IMG/VR virus record: IMGVR_UViG_3300017786_000195
Location: 1-20,473 of that record
Length of the DNA: 20,473 nt
DNA from: a virus
Strand: one strand, 5' to 3'
Position numbers and translations under genes: made by a program
Shown: positions 7,105 to 16,164 of the stretch, one piece after another
Layout of the letters: every line of letters begins with the position of its first letter
Numbering within the stretch: position 1 is the first letter of the stretch
The notes under the pieces: model-generated
The model's database searches: none
What the model was told of the DNA's origin: nothing
Seen by the model: the letters and a program-made list of their open reading frames with translations, nothing else

Positions 7105-7443
7105 TTACTTTGCGTTCTCTAGTATACTAATAATACACTTCATAGTGTTGTTATTGTCTCCCTCAATTTTCAGGATATCTCCTGTTTCCATAACAAGACG
7201 ACCCTCAATGAATGACATTGCATCCTGATGAGGTATTCTAGCGTTTTTGACGATTTCTGTATCAATTGATGATCTACTGTGCTTGACAGTAAATGATGTA
7301 ATTGATGAACCTTGTCCGACGTTTGATACGTTACCGTATATGACAAGTGATGCTACACCAGGAGGGCAAGTGTATATACCCACTGCTGCGTCAGTCACCA
7401 CATGTGTAATCGTTCTGAATTTATTTAATGGTATTGCAGCCAT
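7105..7443 (-). CDS. Small beta-sandwich virion structural protein (112 aa)
   Basis: It begins MAAIPLNKFRTITHVVTD and continues YTCPPGVASLVIYGNVSNVG ... IPHQDAMSFIEGRLVMETGDILKIEGDNNNTMKCIISILENAK. This YTCP.G...(V) ... GRLVLE.GD.LK layout is one I recognise from small phage structural proteins often encoded beside fibre genes; an all-beta fold is expected. No catalytic motif is seen. The ATG at 7443 follows the upstream stop with no gap (TAAATG), and a strong AGGAGG in the end of the upstream gene lies about 10 bases before it, fixing this start. The high-affinity site suggests it is made in larger amounts than its neighbours. It may be a fibre adaptor or decoration protein; that is inference. 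Confidence 0.72.
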   Translation of the reverse strand: MAAIPLNKFRTITHVVTDAAVGIYTCPPGVASLVIYGNVSNVGQGSSITSFTVKHSRSSIDTEIVKNARIPHQDAMSFIEGRLVMETGDILKIEGDNNNTMKCIISILENAK

Positions 7444-10098
7444 TTACATTGGTCCTCCTAATGCTATTATCAATGGTGTGAGTGTTGCTTGGATACTCTT
7501 ATTGAATGAGTCTCCGGTTATAGTACCAGTTTGTTGGTTGATAGTAAAACCATCTCCAACCTTTAGATTTCCTCTCTCATCGGTAGATGTATAAACAACT
7601 CTACCTCCATCCTCAGATACTATTTCATTCTCTGGTACTGTAACACCACCGTTTCTAGGTAGTGCAGCTGGTATGGTATGACCCGAACCAACATATTCAA
7701 ATGTGTAGGATGATGCAAGAATCAATGATTGTCTTGCAAAAGGAACCGTAGATCCAACTCCAACGTTAGCTGGAAGAGTTTGATCAATCGTTACTGTAGA
7801 AACACCAGCAGTAACAGGTGTCGCACTATTTATAGTAAAATAACTAGGTCCAATCTCAGCAGTGGCGAGTGCAGTTATACCAATACCAGGTGCTGCTATT
7901 GAAACTGTCGGTGTGGATCTGTATTGAGATCCAGTTGCGAACATATTGATAGCAGTTATACTACCAAAACCACTAACAACTGCTGTTCCTTCTGCTTTCG
8001 ATCCATTAGGTCCGGACGGGTTGTCTATACTAACAACAGGAGGATTAGCAGAAGTGTAACCAGAACCTGGATTTGTTACGTTTACCTTTATTATTTCATT
8101 AAACTTCTCACCAAGATATAATACCTGTCCTGAGTATGGTCTCTGTGTCAATCCTGACACCACCAAGATGTTATCTTCTTCTACTGCTGTTGCTGTAAGA
8201 ATACCTGTCTGAGTGACCGTACCTATTCCTGATGCAACTAAACCAAATGTACCAAAGGAGGAGTTAGAGTTGTTGAGGTCACACTGTCCACCTGATGTAC
8301 AACTAACTGCATACTCATCACATACAGTGAATATTGAAACCAACTGTGCATAACCATCATTAGATATAGTAACACCGATACCACCTTGGTTATACTGTGT
8401 ATATGAATCAACAACCATTGACTTAGTGCCATTGGTATGATCTCCATTTATCCTCATACCGATGCTATCAGGTACAAAGTTTGTACAGTTTCTAACGTAA
8501 GGAGACTGAGTTATAATACCACTAATACGAGCATGACTACCTGCATCTCCTACATTGAATGTTATAGTATCATTGGTATGTGATGTGATAGCAGTAAATA
8601 TACCAGCTATTGGGTCGGATGCTCTTGGATATGGATGGTTAGTAGCATAATAATCCATCTCACACTTGAAGTTTAGTGCTGCAGTTACAATGCCCACTGT
8701 GTTAGAGTTGTTTAGCCCGTGTCCTGCGGACGTCACAGTAGTAACACCTGATGTTGGATCGTACGATATCGCTGTAGGTGTTAGTGCGTTACCAGCATGC
8801 CAGTTAGGTCCTACCTTGACACTATCCACGCCCTTTACAATACCAACATTGACAGTTATGGTATTACTTGTGAATGATGAAATAGTAAGAGCAGTATTGT
8901 GTGCTGGATCTCCTGCTCTTGGATAAGTATGACTTGTTGCGTGGTTATCAGCATCGCAGGTGAAGGATAACTTATCAGTTCCTATGGTTATAGTATTATT
9001 AGTATCAAGACCATGACTGTTTGATGTCAAGACTAACACACCAGTCAGTGGGTTGTAAGCTGCTCCCTGAACTGCACCTGTCCCACCACCTGTAACTGTG
9101 TACGCATCAGCAACTGTTCCACCATTATATGTGTGAGTTCCTGTATCCTTGTTCCATCTATGATTGTTGACAACACCACCTGGTGGGAATGTTACCATTG
9201 CTGCTGTGTTCGCTGCACCAACAAATGACATGTTCTGCAGTAAAGCACCGTTATGTACCTCAAATAGATCCTGTCCTATATTTGAAGGCATGATCTGAGT
9301 ATTTCTTAGATCATCTCCATCTATTGATACGTTTCTTGGTACGAAGATTGGGTTATTCTCTGGATATATACCACCTGCTACTCTTATAACATCACCTGCT
9401 TTTGCTACTCCACACGCTGCCTTGACAGATCTCTTAGCAGTTGATAGAGTCTTACCATCAGCAGTGTCATCTCCATCTTCCGCAACATAATATATGTTGA
9501 GTGTTGACGCACCAGCACCAACCCATTGTGTCTTACCATCATTATCTGCTGCTAGTACTGATCCACCAGCTCCTACTGTAGCATTAGAGTCACGAAGAAC
9601 TCCATCAATTATTACCTCTCCCTTGACATCTAAAAGATATTCTGGTTGTGTACTACCAATACCTACTCTATTAGTAGAATCATCATATACTAATTGACCT
9701 GCACCACCAAATTTTCCGTCGGATTTTTTATACTGAACCTGTGTTTTTAATCCCGATGCGTCTGTCTGTATGTCCGCACCAGCAGACCATGAAACACCAG
9801 TTCCAACTGATATAAGAACGTTATTATTTGCACCAGCACCCTCGTTGCCATCATATAATTTCTTTCTTATAATAAGATCTTTATTGAAGTCAATGTCTTT
9901 ACCAGGTTGAGTACTACCAATACCCACCTGCCCAGCTGCTACGACTCCATCGAAATTGGCAGTGAGTGCTACATCTAAACCGTATTTTGGATCAGTTTTA
10001 CCAATACCAGTTCGGTTAGTGTCAGCTTCAACTACTAGAGCGTCATCTCCGACCTCTAGACCTTTTTCAACTGCAAATTTCTTATTGACTGACGCCAT
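7444..10098 (-). CDS. Fibre/plate-like structural protein with beta-helix region (884 aa)
   Basis: The N-terminal part (1-170) carries fibre motifs GIGKTDPKYGLDV, VGIGSTQPGKDI and VGIGSTQPEYLLDV. Residues about 200-295 (NIYYVAEDGDDTADGKTLSTAKRSVKAAC ... GDVIRVAGGIYPEN) resemble the first turns of right-handed beta-helix (pectate-lyase-like) proteins. A repeated domain follows (about 347-419 and 445-517, each with HGL and YPR..DP). Near 595-616 SCTSGGQCDLNNSNSSFG matches a segment of the 1847-aa protein. A double GxGY/GSQY module spans about 675-750, and YTFEYVGSG ... RVVYTSTDERGNLKVGDGFTIN (798-853) matches a region of the 1847-aa protein. AAGGA lies about 10 bases before the ATG. It probably forms part of the tail tip with the upstream giant protein. 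No polysaccharide-degrading catalytic site can be identified by eye. Confidence 0.8.
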   Translation of the reverse strand: MASVNKKFAVEKGLEVGDDALVVEADTNRTGIGKTDPKYGLDVALTANFDGVVAAGQVGIGSTQPGKDIDFNKDLIIRKKLYDGNEGAGANNNVLISVGTGVSWSAGADIQTDASGLKTQVQYKKSDGKFGGAGQLVYDDSTNRVGIGSTQPEYLLDVKGEVIIDGVLRDSNATVGAGGSVLAADNDGKTQWVGAGASTLNIYYVAEDGDDTADGKTLSTAKRSVKAACGVAKAGDVIRVAGGIYPENNPIFVPRNVSIDGDDLRNTQIMPSNIGQDLFEVHNGALLQNMSFVGAANTAAMVTFPPGGVVNNHRWNKDTGTHTYNGGTVADAYTVTGGGTGAVQGAAYNPLTGVLVLTSNSHGLDTNNTITIGTDKLSFTCDADNHATSHTYPRAGDPAHNTALTISSFTSNTITVNVGIVKGVDSVKVGPNWHAGNALTPTAISYDPTSGVTTVTSAGHGLNNSNTVGIVTAALNFKCEMDYYATNHPYPRASDPIAGIFTAITSHTNDTITFNVGDAGSHARISGIITQSPYVRNCTNFVPDSIGMRINGDHTNGTKSMVVDSYTQYNQGGIGVTISNDGYAQLVSIFTVCDEYAVSCTSGGQCDLNNSNSSFGTFGLVASGIGTVTQTGILTATAVEEDNILVVSGLTQRPYSGQVLYLGEKFNEIIKVNVTNPGSGYTSANPPVVSIDNPSGPNGSKAEGTAVVSGFGSITAINMFATGSQYRSTPTVSIAAPGIGITALATAEIGPSYFTINSATPVTAGVSTVTIDQTLPANVGVGSTVPFARQSLILASSYTFEYVGSGHTIPAALPRNGGVTVPENEIVSEDGGRVVYTSTDERGNLKVGDGFTINQQTGTITGDSFNKSIQATLTPLIIALGGPM
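8548..8766 (-). repeat. Internal domain duplication, copy 2 (884-aa protein residues 445-517)
   Basis: It encodes YDPTSGVTTVTSAGHGL ... FKC..DYYATNHPYPRASDP ... NDTITFNVG, the second copy of a roughly 75-residue domain. Copy 1 lies at 8842-9063. The copies align along their length but have diverged at DNA level, so the duplication is old. Confidence 0.75.
8842..9063 (-). repeat. Internal domain duplication, copy 1 (884-aa protein residues 346-419)
   Basis: It encodes YNPLTGVLVLTSNSHGL ... FTCDADNHATSHTYPRAGDP ... SNTITVNVG. The Cys-x-x-Asp and TYPR..DP positions are shared with copy 2. This type of domain is familiar from cyanophage structural proteins; its function is unknown. Confidence 0.75.
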
Positions 10099-10121
10099 TT
10101 ACAAATATTCCTTGGTATGTG

Positions 10122-10129
10122 TATTTATC
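10122..10129 (-). promoter_or_regulatory. Putative late promoter octamer GATAAATA
   Basis: The minus strand reads GATAAATA overlapping the TGA stop (10128-10130) of the 1847-aa gene, 23 bases before the ATG of the 884-aa gene. It fits the NATAAATA pattern. The same GATAAATA also occurs in coding sequence at 5264-5271, so the motif alone is not decisive. Confidence 0.45.
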
Positions 10130-13100
10130 AACTAATTCGCATGATATATGCGATAGCATAATATGGAGGTAAGTTAGCGTTAGTAGCACTAACACCTTGA
10201 CTGTCAATGGATAGTCCAGTTGATACTGATTCAGTATCTGCTGTGAACCCACTCAACCTATCGCCATCAGGACCACCACTTTGTTCTAACTCATTTAGAA
10301 TGCCATGGTTGGTTGTATTTGTAGTACCACTTGACTGATAATTATTACCAATTGAATTGTCCTGAGGTGCTGCAAATGCATAATTGTGTTTGTGTCCAGT
10401 CTCTGTAGTAGAGTGTTGGTGAGATACAACCACTGCGTCAGCACTACCACCTGTGCTGTTGTCAGCATATTCACTACCTCGACCTACGATGAACCTGTCA
10501 ACTAGGTTAGGAGTTCCATTACTACCATTACATAGAGCCCAGTTCGCTGGAACTGCAGCATCATTTCCAGACCACATTATAATACCACCGATAGGTATAG
10601 TACCATTTCCAACGAAGTCAGAAGCAGTAACTGTTCCACCTGCAGTAATGTCATCTACTGCGTTTATATCGTCAGTAGATGTAATCTGTTCTGCAGTTAG
10701 TGTCTGTGTGATTGTAGCGTTTTGCTGTACTGCTAATGTGTTAGCAGTAAGTGTCGCACCTGAGAATACAAGTGAGGAACTATCCTGTAGTTCACCATTT
10801 GCACCTGCAAATGTAACTCTAGTCTCTGTAAGATCAGAAATCTTAGCACTTCCTGCAACCAATCCAGTTGAGAATGTACCAACACCTGATGCTACTACGT
10901 TACCTGCAAGACTCGAATCACCAGTAACATCAAACACTCTGCCTGATGTATTCTCTGCGATGCCGATTCCCATCTTATCAACAGCATATGAATCGGTGTG
11001 ATCGTATGATATGAGACCAAACTTCTTCCATGGTTGAGTTGGATCAGAAGTTCTCACCCATCCTAAGTATCCACCAGCGTCAAATGTTGTATTGATTATT
11101 ATCTTATCAACAGATGATGTAGGTGCTGCTTGGTTAGAACCATTGACACCAACAATAACACTATTTCCTACGTTACCTGATCTATTACCCTTGAGTTCAA
11201 TATCAACTACCTCAGTATTACCTAAACTATAGAAGTTGGAGTTGACTGATAGTTCATCTAAAGTTAGAGTACTTGGTAGTGCTGATGCTGAACTACTATC
11301 AAACTCAGTGATAGTTGACTTCTCCTCACCAGTAATAGCATCAATTCTTTTTCTACCAACGTAGAACTCACCCTTATCATTCATTCCAGAGTACACAATT
11401 GTACCACCTCTGGAGGTAGTTGCCTGTGCTAATAACTGTTCACCATCATCCAGAACTCTTGTCTGAGTCTGTGGTAATGAAGTTGAATAGTTACCTGGAC
11501 CAAAACCAACGTACTCAAACGTATGTCCTGATGCTCTGATCGTACTATGACGTCTTGCTTCTACAGGTAATACTTTGATCTTCACCGCAGCAGCATAGCG
11601 TGGGTGTGATGTGGCATTCGTACCTAGTGCACCTCTAGCAATAGATGTGGTAGCATTTGTTGTGATACGAACTATCTCGTTCTCAATCTGTAGATAATCA
11701 CCTCTTCTGAGTTTATCGTGACTTTGTACAGATATACTAGTAGTAGTGGTAGTAAGACCAGATACTAAGTTAGTTGTTGTACCACCATAGATTGATATTG
11801 CTCTATTCTTACCCTTCAGTCCGATTCCATTACCATGTCCAACACCACCTGATGTGTATGATGGAGATGAACCAGCATCGATAAGAACTGATAGTGATGA
11901 ACCATATCCTATTCTATCTTGTATAGGGAATGTTCCATTATAAACTGCTGCACCACCAGTGATACCAGATAATACTATCTGATCTCCACGTCTTAGTCCT
12001 ATGTCTCTGTTTAATGTAACTGTTGCTATACCACTTACAGTATCATGAACAATATTGTTTACTGCTGTTGCAACACCAACGTGGTACATATAACCACCAG
12101 TTGACCCAACAGATATGTTACTTTTCTCGTAAGTTATCTTATTGGGGTCATTTATATTACTAATTCTATGTAATCCATTATAACCATCGCTTCCTACACC
12201 AACTATTTGTATAACATCACCAATATTATTATCAATAGCAGAAACTGTTACCTGACAATCAGCACCTGGTGTTATGAAGGGAACTCCCTTCACAGTAAGA
12301 ACATCTCCTACGCTGTATCCTGTACCATGATCTACTAGATCGACTGCAGTGATGGTTGCTGCTGCAGCAACGGTGACATCAGCAGTTGCACCTTTACCAC
12401 TACCACCAACAAGATCCACACTGAAGTAGAACTCAGCTGAACCAGAGTTTGTACCGTACTGTGTACCACCAGTTATGTTACCAAGATTCAATATACCATT
12501 AAAACCATGGTCAACTTCGGTGAATGCCGATGCATCTGTCCCGCTAATGCTGGTGGTTGTTAGTCCTATACCAACACCTGTGTCCTCTATTATATTAAGA
12601 CTGGTCTCTTTTGTTATACTATGAGCAGGATCACTACCTTCTACCTGACCTATCGTGCCTCTAAGAGCGTATGACTTAGTTGCTATTGGATCATCAACTG
12701 GATTATCTAAACTTACTACTGGTTTTAGGTCGTTGACATTCTGTGGGAATCTATTTGCTCCAATGTCAAATGGTGCAACCTCAGGTATATTATTATAAGA
12801 TAATAAAGTAAGATTGTATATACCATCTTGACTACCCTGTCTATGCTCCTGAACAACCTCATGGTTGAATATCTGATAAGCATTACCATAGTCCTTCCTT
12901 ACAAAATAAGGAGAGAATGTTCTACCTGAACCAACAATGTTATTATTATGTAAGGTATAAGGAATACCAGTGGTGATAGTTGACATTCCACCAGGATTAG
13001 TTCCTATACCAATACTAAATGTCTTCTTATCATTGATAGATAAGACTTCAAATACACCATTATAACCTAAGTTTGATGTTCCAGAAGTGTTATTAGTTGA

Positions 13101-15671
13101 CCTGACTCTATTGACTTGAATAGTCTGTCCTCTCTTCAACCTGTGTGGGAACTTAGTGGTTACAATACCAACATTACTACTCCATGATGCATGGATGATA
13201 TTAGTATCATTCCTTAGATCAAGGTCATTATTGAGGTTTGTGTTATCATTTTGGAACTTATCATCATCAATAACAGTACCACTATCCTGTATAACATAAC
13301 CATTTTGTGGTGGTGATGCGTTTGTTGCACCCTCAGGTATAATATACTGAGCTCTGTATATCTTCTCTATATCTCTTCTATTATCTACCTTTCTCTTGAT
13401 GAATGTATTTGTAGTCTCAGGAGTTATATTTGATTGGTTCTGAGTTATAAAAGTATGAAGTTGGTTACCAGAGTCTACATTCAAATGCCAACCAGTTTCA
13501 TCCCACTGCAGTGGGTGACCTGGATCTCCTGCAATCTTACTCTCTACATCAGATGTAACAGTTATGTTACCACCCAAGTTGTTGATACCTGTTATAGAAT
13601 TGTTTGCTAGTGCATTATTCTTTGTTGTCGCAACCTTGATCTGATTAGCATCAAGTGATGCTGTTATAGCAAAGTAAGTCTTCTTATGTTCTATACCATC
13701 AGGAAGAGATCCTGTGTCAGAATTGAACTTGATTGATTCACCTTGGAACAGGTTATGATCTGCTCGTAGTGTTATAACATTACTTGTTATACTATTGATA
13801 CCTGATGCCCTACCAACAAAATGCTCTTTCTTACCAGAAGGTCCTACCCCTGTAGGAACTGTCATCAAGACATTTGCTGTTGATGTAATACCAGCAATAG
13901 TAAGACTTATTGTCTCCCCTGACCTATTACCTACAGTGTAGATTGAAGTCTTATCACTAGGTACGGTATCTTTATTCTTATATCCTCTGATGTATAACTT
14001 ATTACTTGACGCTGCAACTGTATCTTCTACGTCTATCTTCAACCAGTTGAAGTTGATTTCGTTTGTATAGTTCTTCTGTGCTGGTACAATACCTGTGATG
14101 AATCCTTTGTCATCTTTATTGAACGCATCAAACTTGAATCCGTCTGCACCTAACGCTTTCTCTCCGAAGTTTGAGTTAGAGTTAGTAATAGATGAGTCTC
14201 CACCTGACTCACAAATGAAGTGTCTACCACAACCTACAGCAAATGTAGATACTAATTGTAATACAGCATCATTAGATGCCTTGATGTGGAAACTTTCGTG
14301 AGTTGGTTTATGGATCGCAAATGAATCAGTATGAAGTGTGGATGAATCACCTAATGCTGCTTGGTCTTTATACGTTCCAGATACTGAGTCATACTTTACG
14401 AATACTGTATCGTCTTTGTTTAGTGATACACCCGTAAACTGGGCAGCAACCATAGACTTGAATCCAGATGCTTTCGCACCATCAGCCCATAGTCCGTTCA
14501 TACCAAATACAGACCTGACTGAACAGTTGAAAATATATGGAGATGAAGATGCTACAGTGTCACTCTCAATGGTAGCTGTCGGTGACAGCCCAGATAAGTT
14601 TGGTGTTGCTGTAGATGCTGGTGCACTTGTTACACTATAAGTGAACAACGTATCACTGAGGATCTGAGTAACAATATGAACACCATCATACTCTGTACCG
14701 TTTACATTACCTGAACCAGCTACGCCCTTGATTATAACGGGAGTACCCACGTTATAGTCATGTGGTTCTGCTGTTACAACTGAAACAACTGTGGTGGCAG
14801 TAGATGATGATGGGTTTACACCTGAATATATGTCCTCAATCTCAATAGCACCGATCTGTGATAGTTCACCAACAATTCTTGATTCGTCTGTTACCTTCTC
14901 AAAGTCTGAGTTGCTAGTATATGATGGTATAGCACGACCAGAACTGTTACCAAATGCTAGAGTCAACTTAGCATAGTACATGTCAAGGTCAGTAATATCC
15001 TTACCTGTGACTACATTCTTACCATCAGCAAACTCAAATGCAGTTAGTTTATGGTGTGAGTAGTTTGGTTGATATACTGATGTAGTATAGTCCTTGTAGA
15101 TTCTATCAGCAGGGTCACCATCAAATATAGTTACTTCTCTAAAGTAGCAACCACCAGTTACACGGAAGATTGCACTTGTGTTTATGTTAGCGTTATTTGG
15201 GTCTGGTATAAACTTAGGTCTTACCTTAGTCTTTCTAAGATCCATACCAACTATGGATGTACCACGAGGTAGTATGACACCACCATGTATAGAGTTGAAC
15301 TGATACAGTACGTTGTTAGCGTTCTGCACATCAAACTCTGTACCAATGGAGAACTCATTTATTGCTTGGTTAGATCCGTTGATATCAGTGACTGCACCAG
15401 CAGTATTGATTTGATATCCTGGTCTATTATCAATATAATGAATACCCGGTGCTACTACGATAGTAGTTTTATCAAACTTATCGTTATCTTTACCTAACTG
15501 ATATGAAAATCTCGCAGATTCTAGTAGTGCCCTTTGTATTGTTTTGAAGGGTCTAGTCCTAGAATTACCTGTGTTACTTATATCATCAGTCGCATCTAAT
15601 TCCTCAGGATTAACATATAGAACGTTACCCTGTATATTTTTTAGAAAATTTTCAAGTCTACTTAACGGCAT
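10128..15671 (-). CDS. Giant virion protein: beta-helix N-terminus and tail-collar C-terminus (1847 aa)
   Basis: The largest gene in the window. The N-terminus (about 1-185: MPLSRLENFLKNIQGNVLYV, TRPFKTIQRALLESARF, DKTTIVVAPGIHYIDNRPG) matches a conserved cyanophage structural protein type with a pectate-lyase-like beta-helix start. Near 480-503 lies CGRHFICESGGDSSITNSNSNFG. Middle segments repeat a small beta domain (HDYNVGTPVIIKG, HRLKRGQTIQVNR, GLRRGDQIVLSG). A GTGYSVGDVLTV segment lies near 1113, HTFEYVGFG begins near 1380, SGRVFDVTGD near 1570, and KISDLTETRV ... GELQDSSSL near 1605. From about 1690 to the end is a phage tail-collar domain (GTIPIGGIIMWSG, WALCNG, NLVDRFIVGRG, PPYYAIAYIMRIS) like that of T4 short tail fibre gp12, with two His-x-His pairs (1751/1753, 1760/1762) that could bind metal in a trimer. 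It is probably a host-recognition component of the tail tip. Confidence 0.85.
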   Translation of the reverse strand: MPLSRLENFLKNIQGNVLYVNPEELDATDDISNTGNSRTRPFKTIQRALLESARFSYQLGKDNDKFDKTTIVVAPGIHYIDNRPGYQINTAGAVTDINGSNQAINEFSIGTEFDVQNANNVLYQFNSIHGGVILPRGTSIVGMDLRKTKVRPKFIPDPNNANINTSAIFRVTGGCYFREVTIFDGDPADRIYKDYTTSVYQPNYSHHKLTAFEFADGKNVVTGKDITDLDMYYAKLTLAFGNSSGRAIPSYTSNSDFEKVTDESRIVGELSQIGAIEIEDIYSGVNPSSSTATTVVSVVTAEPHDYNVGTPVIIKGVAGSGNVNGTEYDGVHIVTQILSDTLFTYSVTSAPASTATPNLSGLSPTATIESDTVASSSPYIFNCSVRSVFGMNGLWADGAKASGFKSMVAAQFTGVSLNKDDTVFVKYDSVSGTYKDQAALGDSSTLHTDSFAIHKPTHESFHIKASNDAVLQLVSTFAVGCGRHFICESGGDSSITNSNSNFGEKALGADGFKFDAFNKDDKGFITGIVPAQKNYTNEINFNWLKIDVEDTVAASSNKLYIRGYKNKDTVPSDKTSIYTVGNRSGETISLTIAGITSTANVLMTVPTGVGPSGKKEHFVGRASGINSITSNVITLRADHNLFQGESIKFNSDTGSLPDGIEHKKTYFAITASLDANQIKVATTKNNALANNSITGINNLGGNITVTSDVESKIAGDPGHPLQWDETGWHLNVDSGNQLHTFITQNQSNITPETTNTFIKRKVDNRRDIEKIYRAQYIIPEGATNASPPQNGYVIQDSGTVIDDDKFQNDNTNLNNDLDLRNDTNIIHASWSSNVGIVTTKFPHRLKRGQTIQVNRVRSTNNTSGTSNLGYNGVFEVLSINDKKTFSIGIGTNPGGMSTITTGIPYTLHNNNIVGSGRTFSPYFVRKDYGNAYQIFNHEVVQEHRQGSQDGIYNLTLLSYNNIPEVAPFDIGANRFPQNVNDLKPVVSLDNPVDDPIATKSYALRGTIGQVEGSDPAHSITKETSLNIIEDTGVGIGLTTTSISGTDASAFTEVDHGFNGILNLGNITGGTQYGTNSGSAEFYFSVDLVGGSGKGATADVTVAAAATITAVDLVDHGTGYSVGDVLTVKGVPFITPGADCQVTVSAIDNNIGDVIQIVGVGSDGYNGLHRISNINDPNKITYEKSNISVGSTGGYMYHVGVATAVNNIVHDTVSGIATVTLNRDIGLRRGDQIVLSGITGGAAVYNGTFPIQDRIGYGSSLSVLIDAGSSPSYTSGGVGHGNGIGLKGKNRAISIYGGTTTNLVSGLTTTTTSISVQSHDKLRRGDYLQIENEIVRITTNATTSIARGALGTNATSHPRYAAAVKIKVLPVEARRHSTIRASGHTFEYVGFGPGNYSTSLPQTQTRVLDDGEQLLAQATTSRGGTIVYSGMNDKGEFYVGRKRIDAITGEEKSTITEFDSSSASALPSTLTLDELSVNSNFYSLGNTEVVDIELKGNRSGNVGNSVIVGVNGSNQAAPTSSVDKIIINTTFDAGGYLGWVRTSDPTQPWKKFGLISYDHTDSYAVDKMGIGIAENTSGRVFDVTGDSSLAGNVVASGVGTFSTGLVAGSAKISDLTETRVTFAGANGELQDSSSLVFSGATLTANTLAVQQNATITQTLTAEQITSTDDINAVDDITAGGTVTASDFVGNGTIPIGGIIMWSGNDAAVPANWALCNGSNGTPNLVDRFIVGRGSEYADNSTGGSADAVVVSHQHSTTETGHKHNYAFAAPQDNSIGNNYQSSGTTNTTNHGILNELEQSGGPDGDRLSGFTADTESVSTGLSIDSQGVSATNANLPPYYAIAYIMRIS

Positions 15672-15706
15672 TACCTATAAATCCTGACACCAATTCCTCA
15701 ACCTAT

Positions 15707-15814
15707 TTAGCAGCCATCGTCATTGTGTTTTGTATGTAATAGTAAAAAGTCTATTTCCTCTTGATCTAAGTCGTCGTCTTTAGTTTCTTTTTCCTTTACT
15801 TGGGGTTTAGTCAT
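15707..15814 (-). CDS. Small acidic protein of 35 aa
   Basis: A short frame starts MTKPQVKEKETKDDDLDQEE, continues IDFLLLHTKHNDDGC and stops at TAA (15707-15709). Its ATG overlaps the TGA stop of the membrane-protein gene by four bases (ATGA), the arrangement used elsewhere in this operon, which is the main reason to call it real. The N-terminal half is highly charged; DLDQEEIDFLLL may form a short amphipathic helix. No domain is recognised. It fills most of the space between the membrane protein and the giant collar protein. Function unknown; it could be a small chaperone or partner for the membrane protein, but nothing in the sequence proves this. Confidence 0.6.
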   Translation of the reverse strand: MTKPQVKEKETKDDDLDQEEIDFLLLHTKHNDDGC

Positions 15815-16152
15815 CGAATTGCTAATCTTTTGATTAATGGTATCAAATCGCCTTCTACCTTTGATACAACATTATCTATAACATTTACATCGAGGTGCAT
15901 AAAAGGAGGAACTATACCCAATACTCTTAGTAGTCCATCAACAAACAATGCAAGGGTTGTAAAACCCAGTATCATACTAATAATAGTTGCTTCTCTATTA
16001 TGCTTCGCCATTGATGCTTCATCAATACGACGTGCTTCTGCTAATGCTGCTGATATTAATTTATCCACTTCCTTCTTTGTATAGTAGGAAGATTCTAACT
16101 TTAACTTGACAACATCAGTTGTTGGCAAACTCTTTACTAATTTGTCGATCAT
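15811..16152 (-). CDS. Single-pass membrane protein with fibre-like YTKKEVD helix (113 aa)
   Basis: Residues about 55-81 (ATIISMILGFTTLALFVDG, then LLRVLGIVPP) form a clear hydrophobic membrane segment. Before it lies a charged helical region (SYYTKKEVDKLISAALAEAR, about 22-41) with the YTK.EVD.LI pattern often seen in phage fibre and other virion proteins, then RRIDEASMAKHNREA. After it comes an amphipathic tail with PPF and a basic end (LIPLIKRLAIR). There is no signal peptidase site or lipobox, so a spanin outer-membrane type is not supported. It could be a holin-like, inner-membrane or virion-associated membrane protein. The upstream AGAAAAAGAC is only weakly Shine-Dalgarno-like. It overlaps the 35-aa gene by four bases. 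I do not recognise a named family. Confidence 0.75.
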   Translation of the reverse strand: MIDKLVKSLPTTDVVKLKLESSYYTKKEVDKLISAALAEARRIDEASMAKHNREATIISMILGFTTLALFVDGLLRVLGIVPPFMHLDVNVIDNVVSKVEGDLIPLIKRLAIR

Positions 16153-16164
16153 TGTCTTTTTCTA

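Noticed and set aside
7827-7834. Perfect TATAAATA on the minus strand inside the 884-aa gene
   Set aside because: It lies in coding sequence nearly 400 bases before the next start with no gap, so it is probably chance; it is kept in mind as a caution on the other octamers.
10453-11001. Plus-strand open frame (182 codons) opposite the collar/fibre end of the giant gene
   Set aside because: It overlaps the conserved collar domain region on the other strand and is explained by codon bias in repeat-rich fibre sequence.
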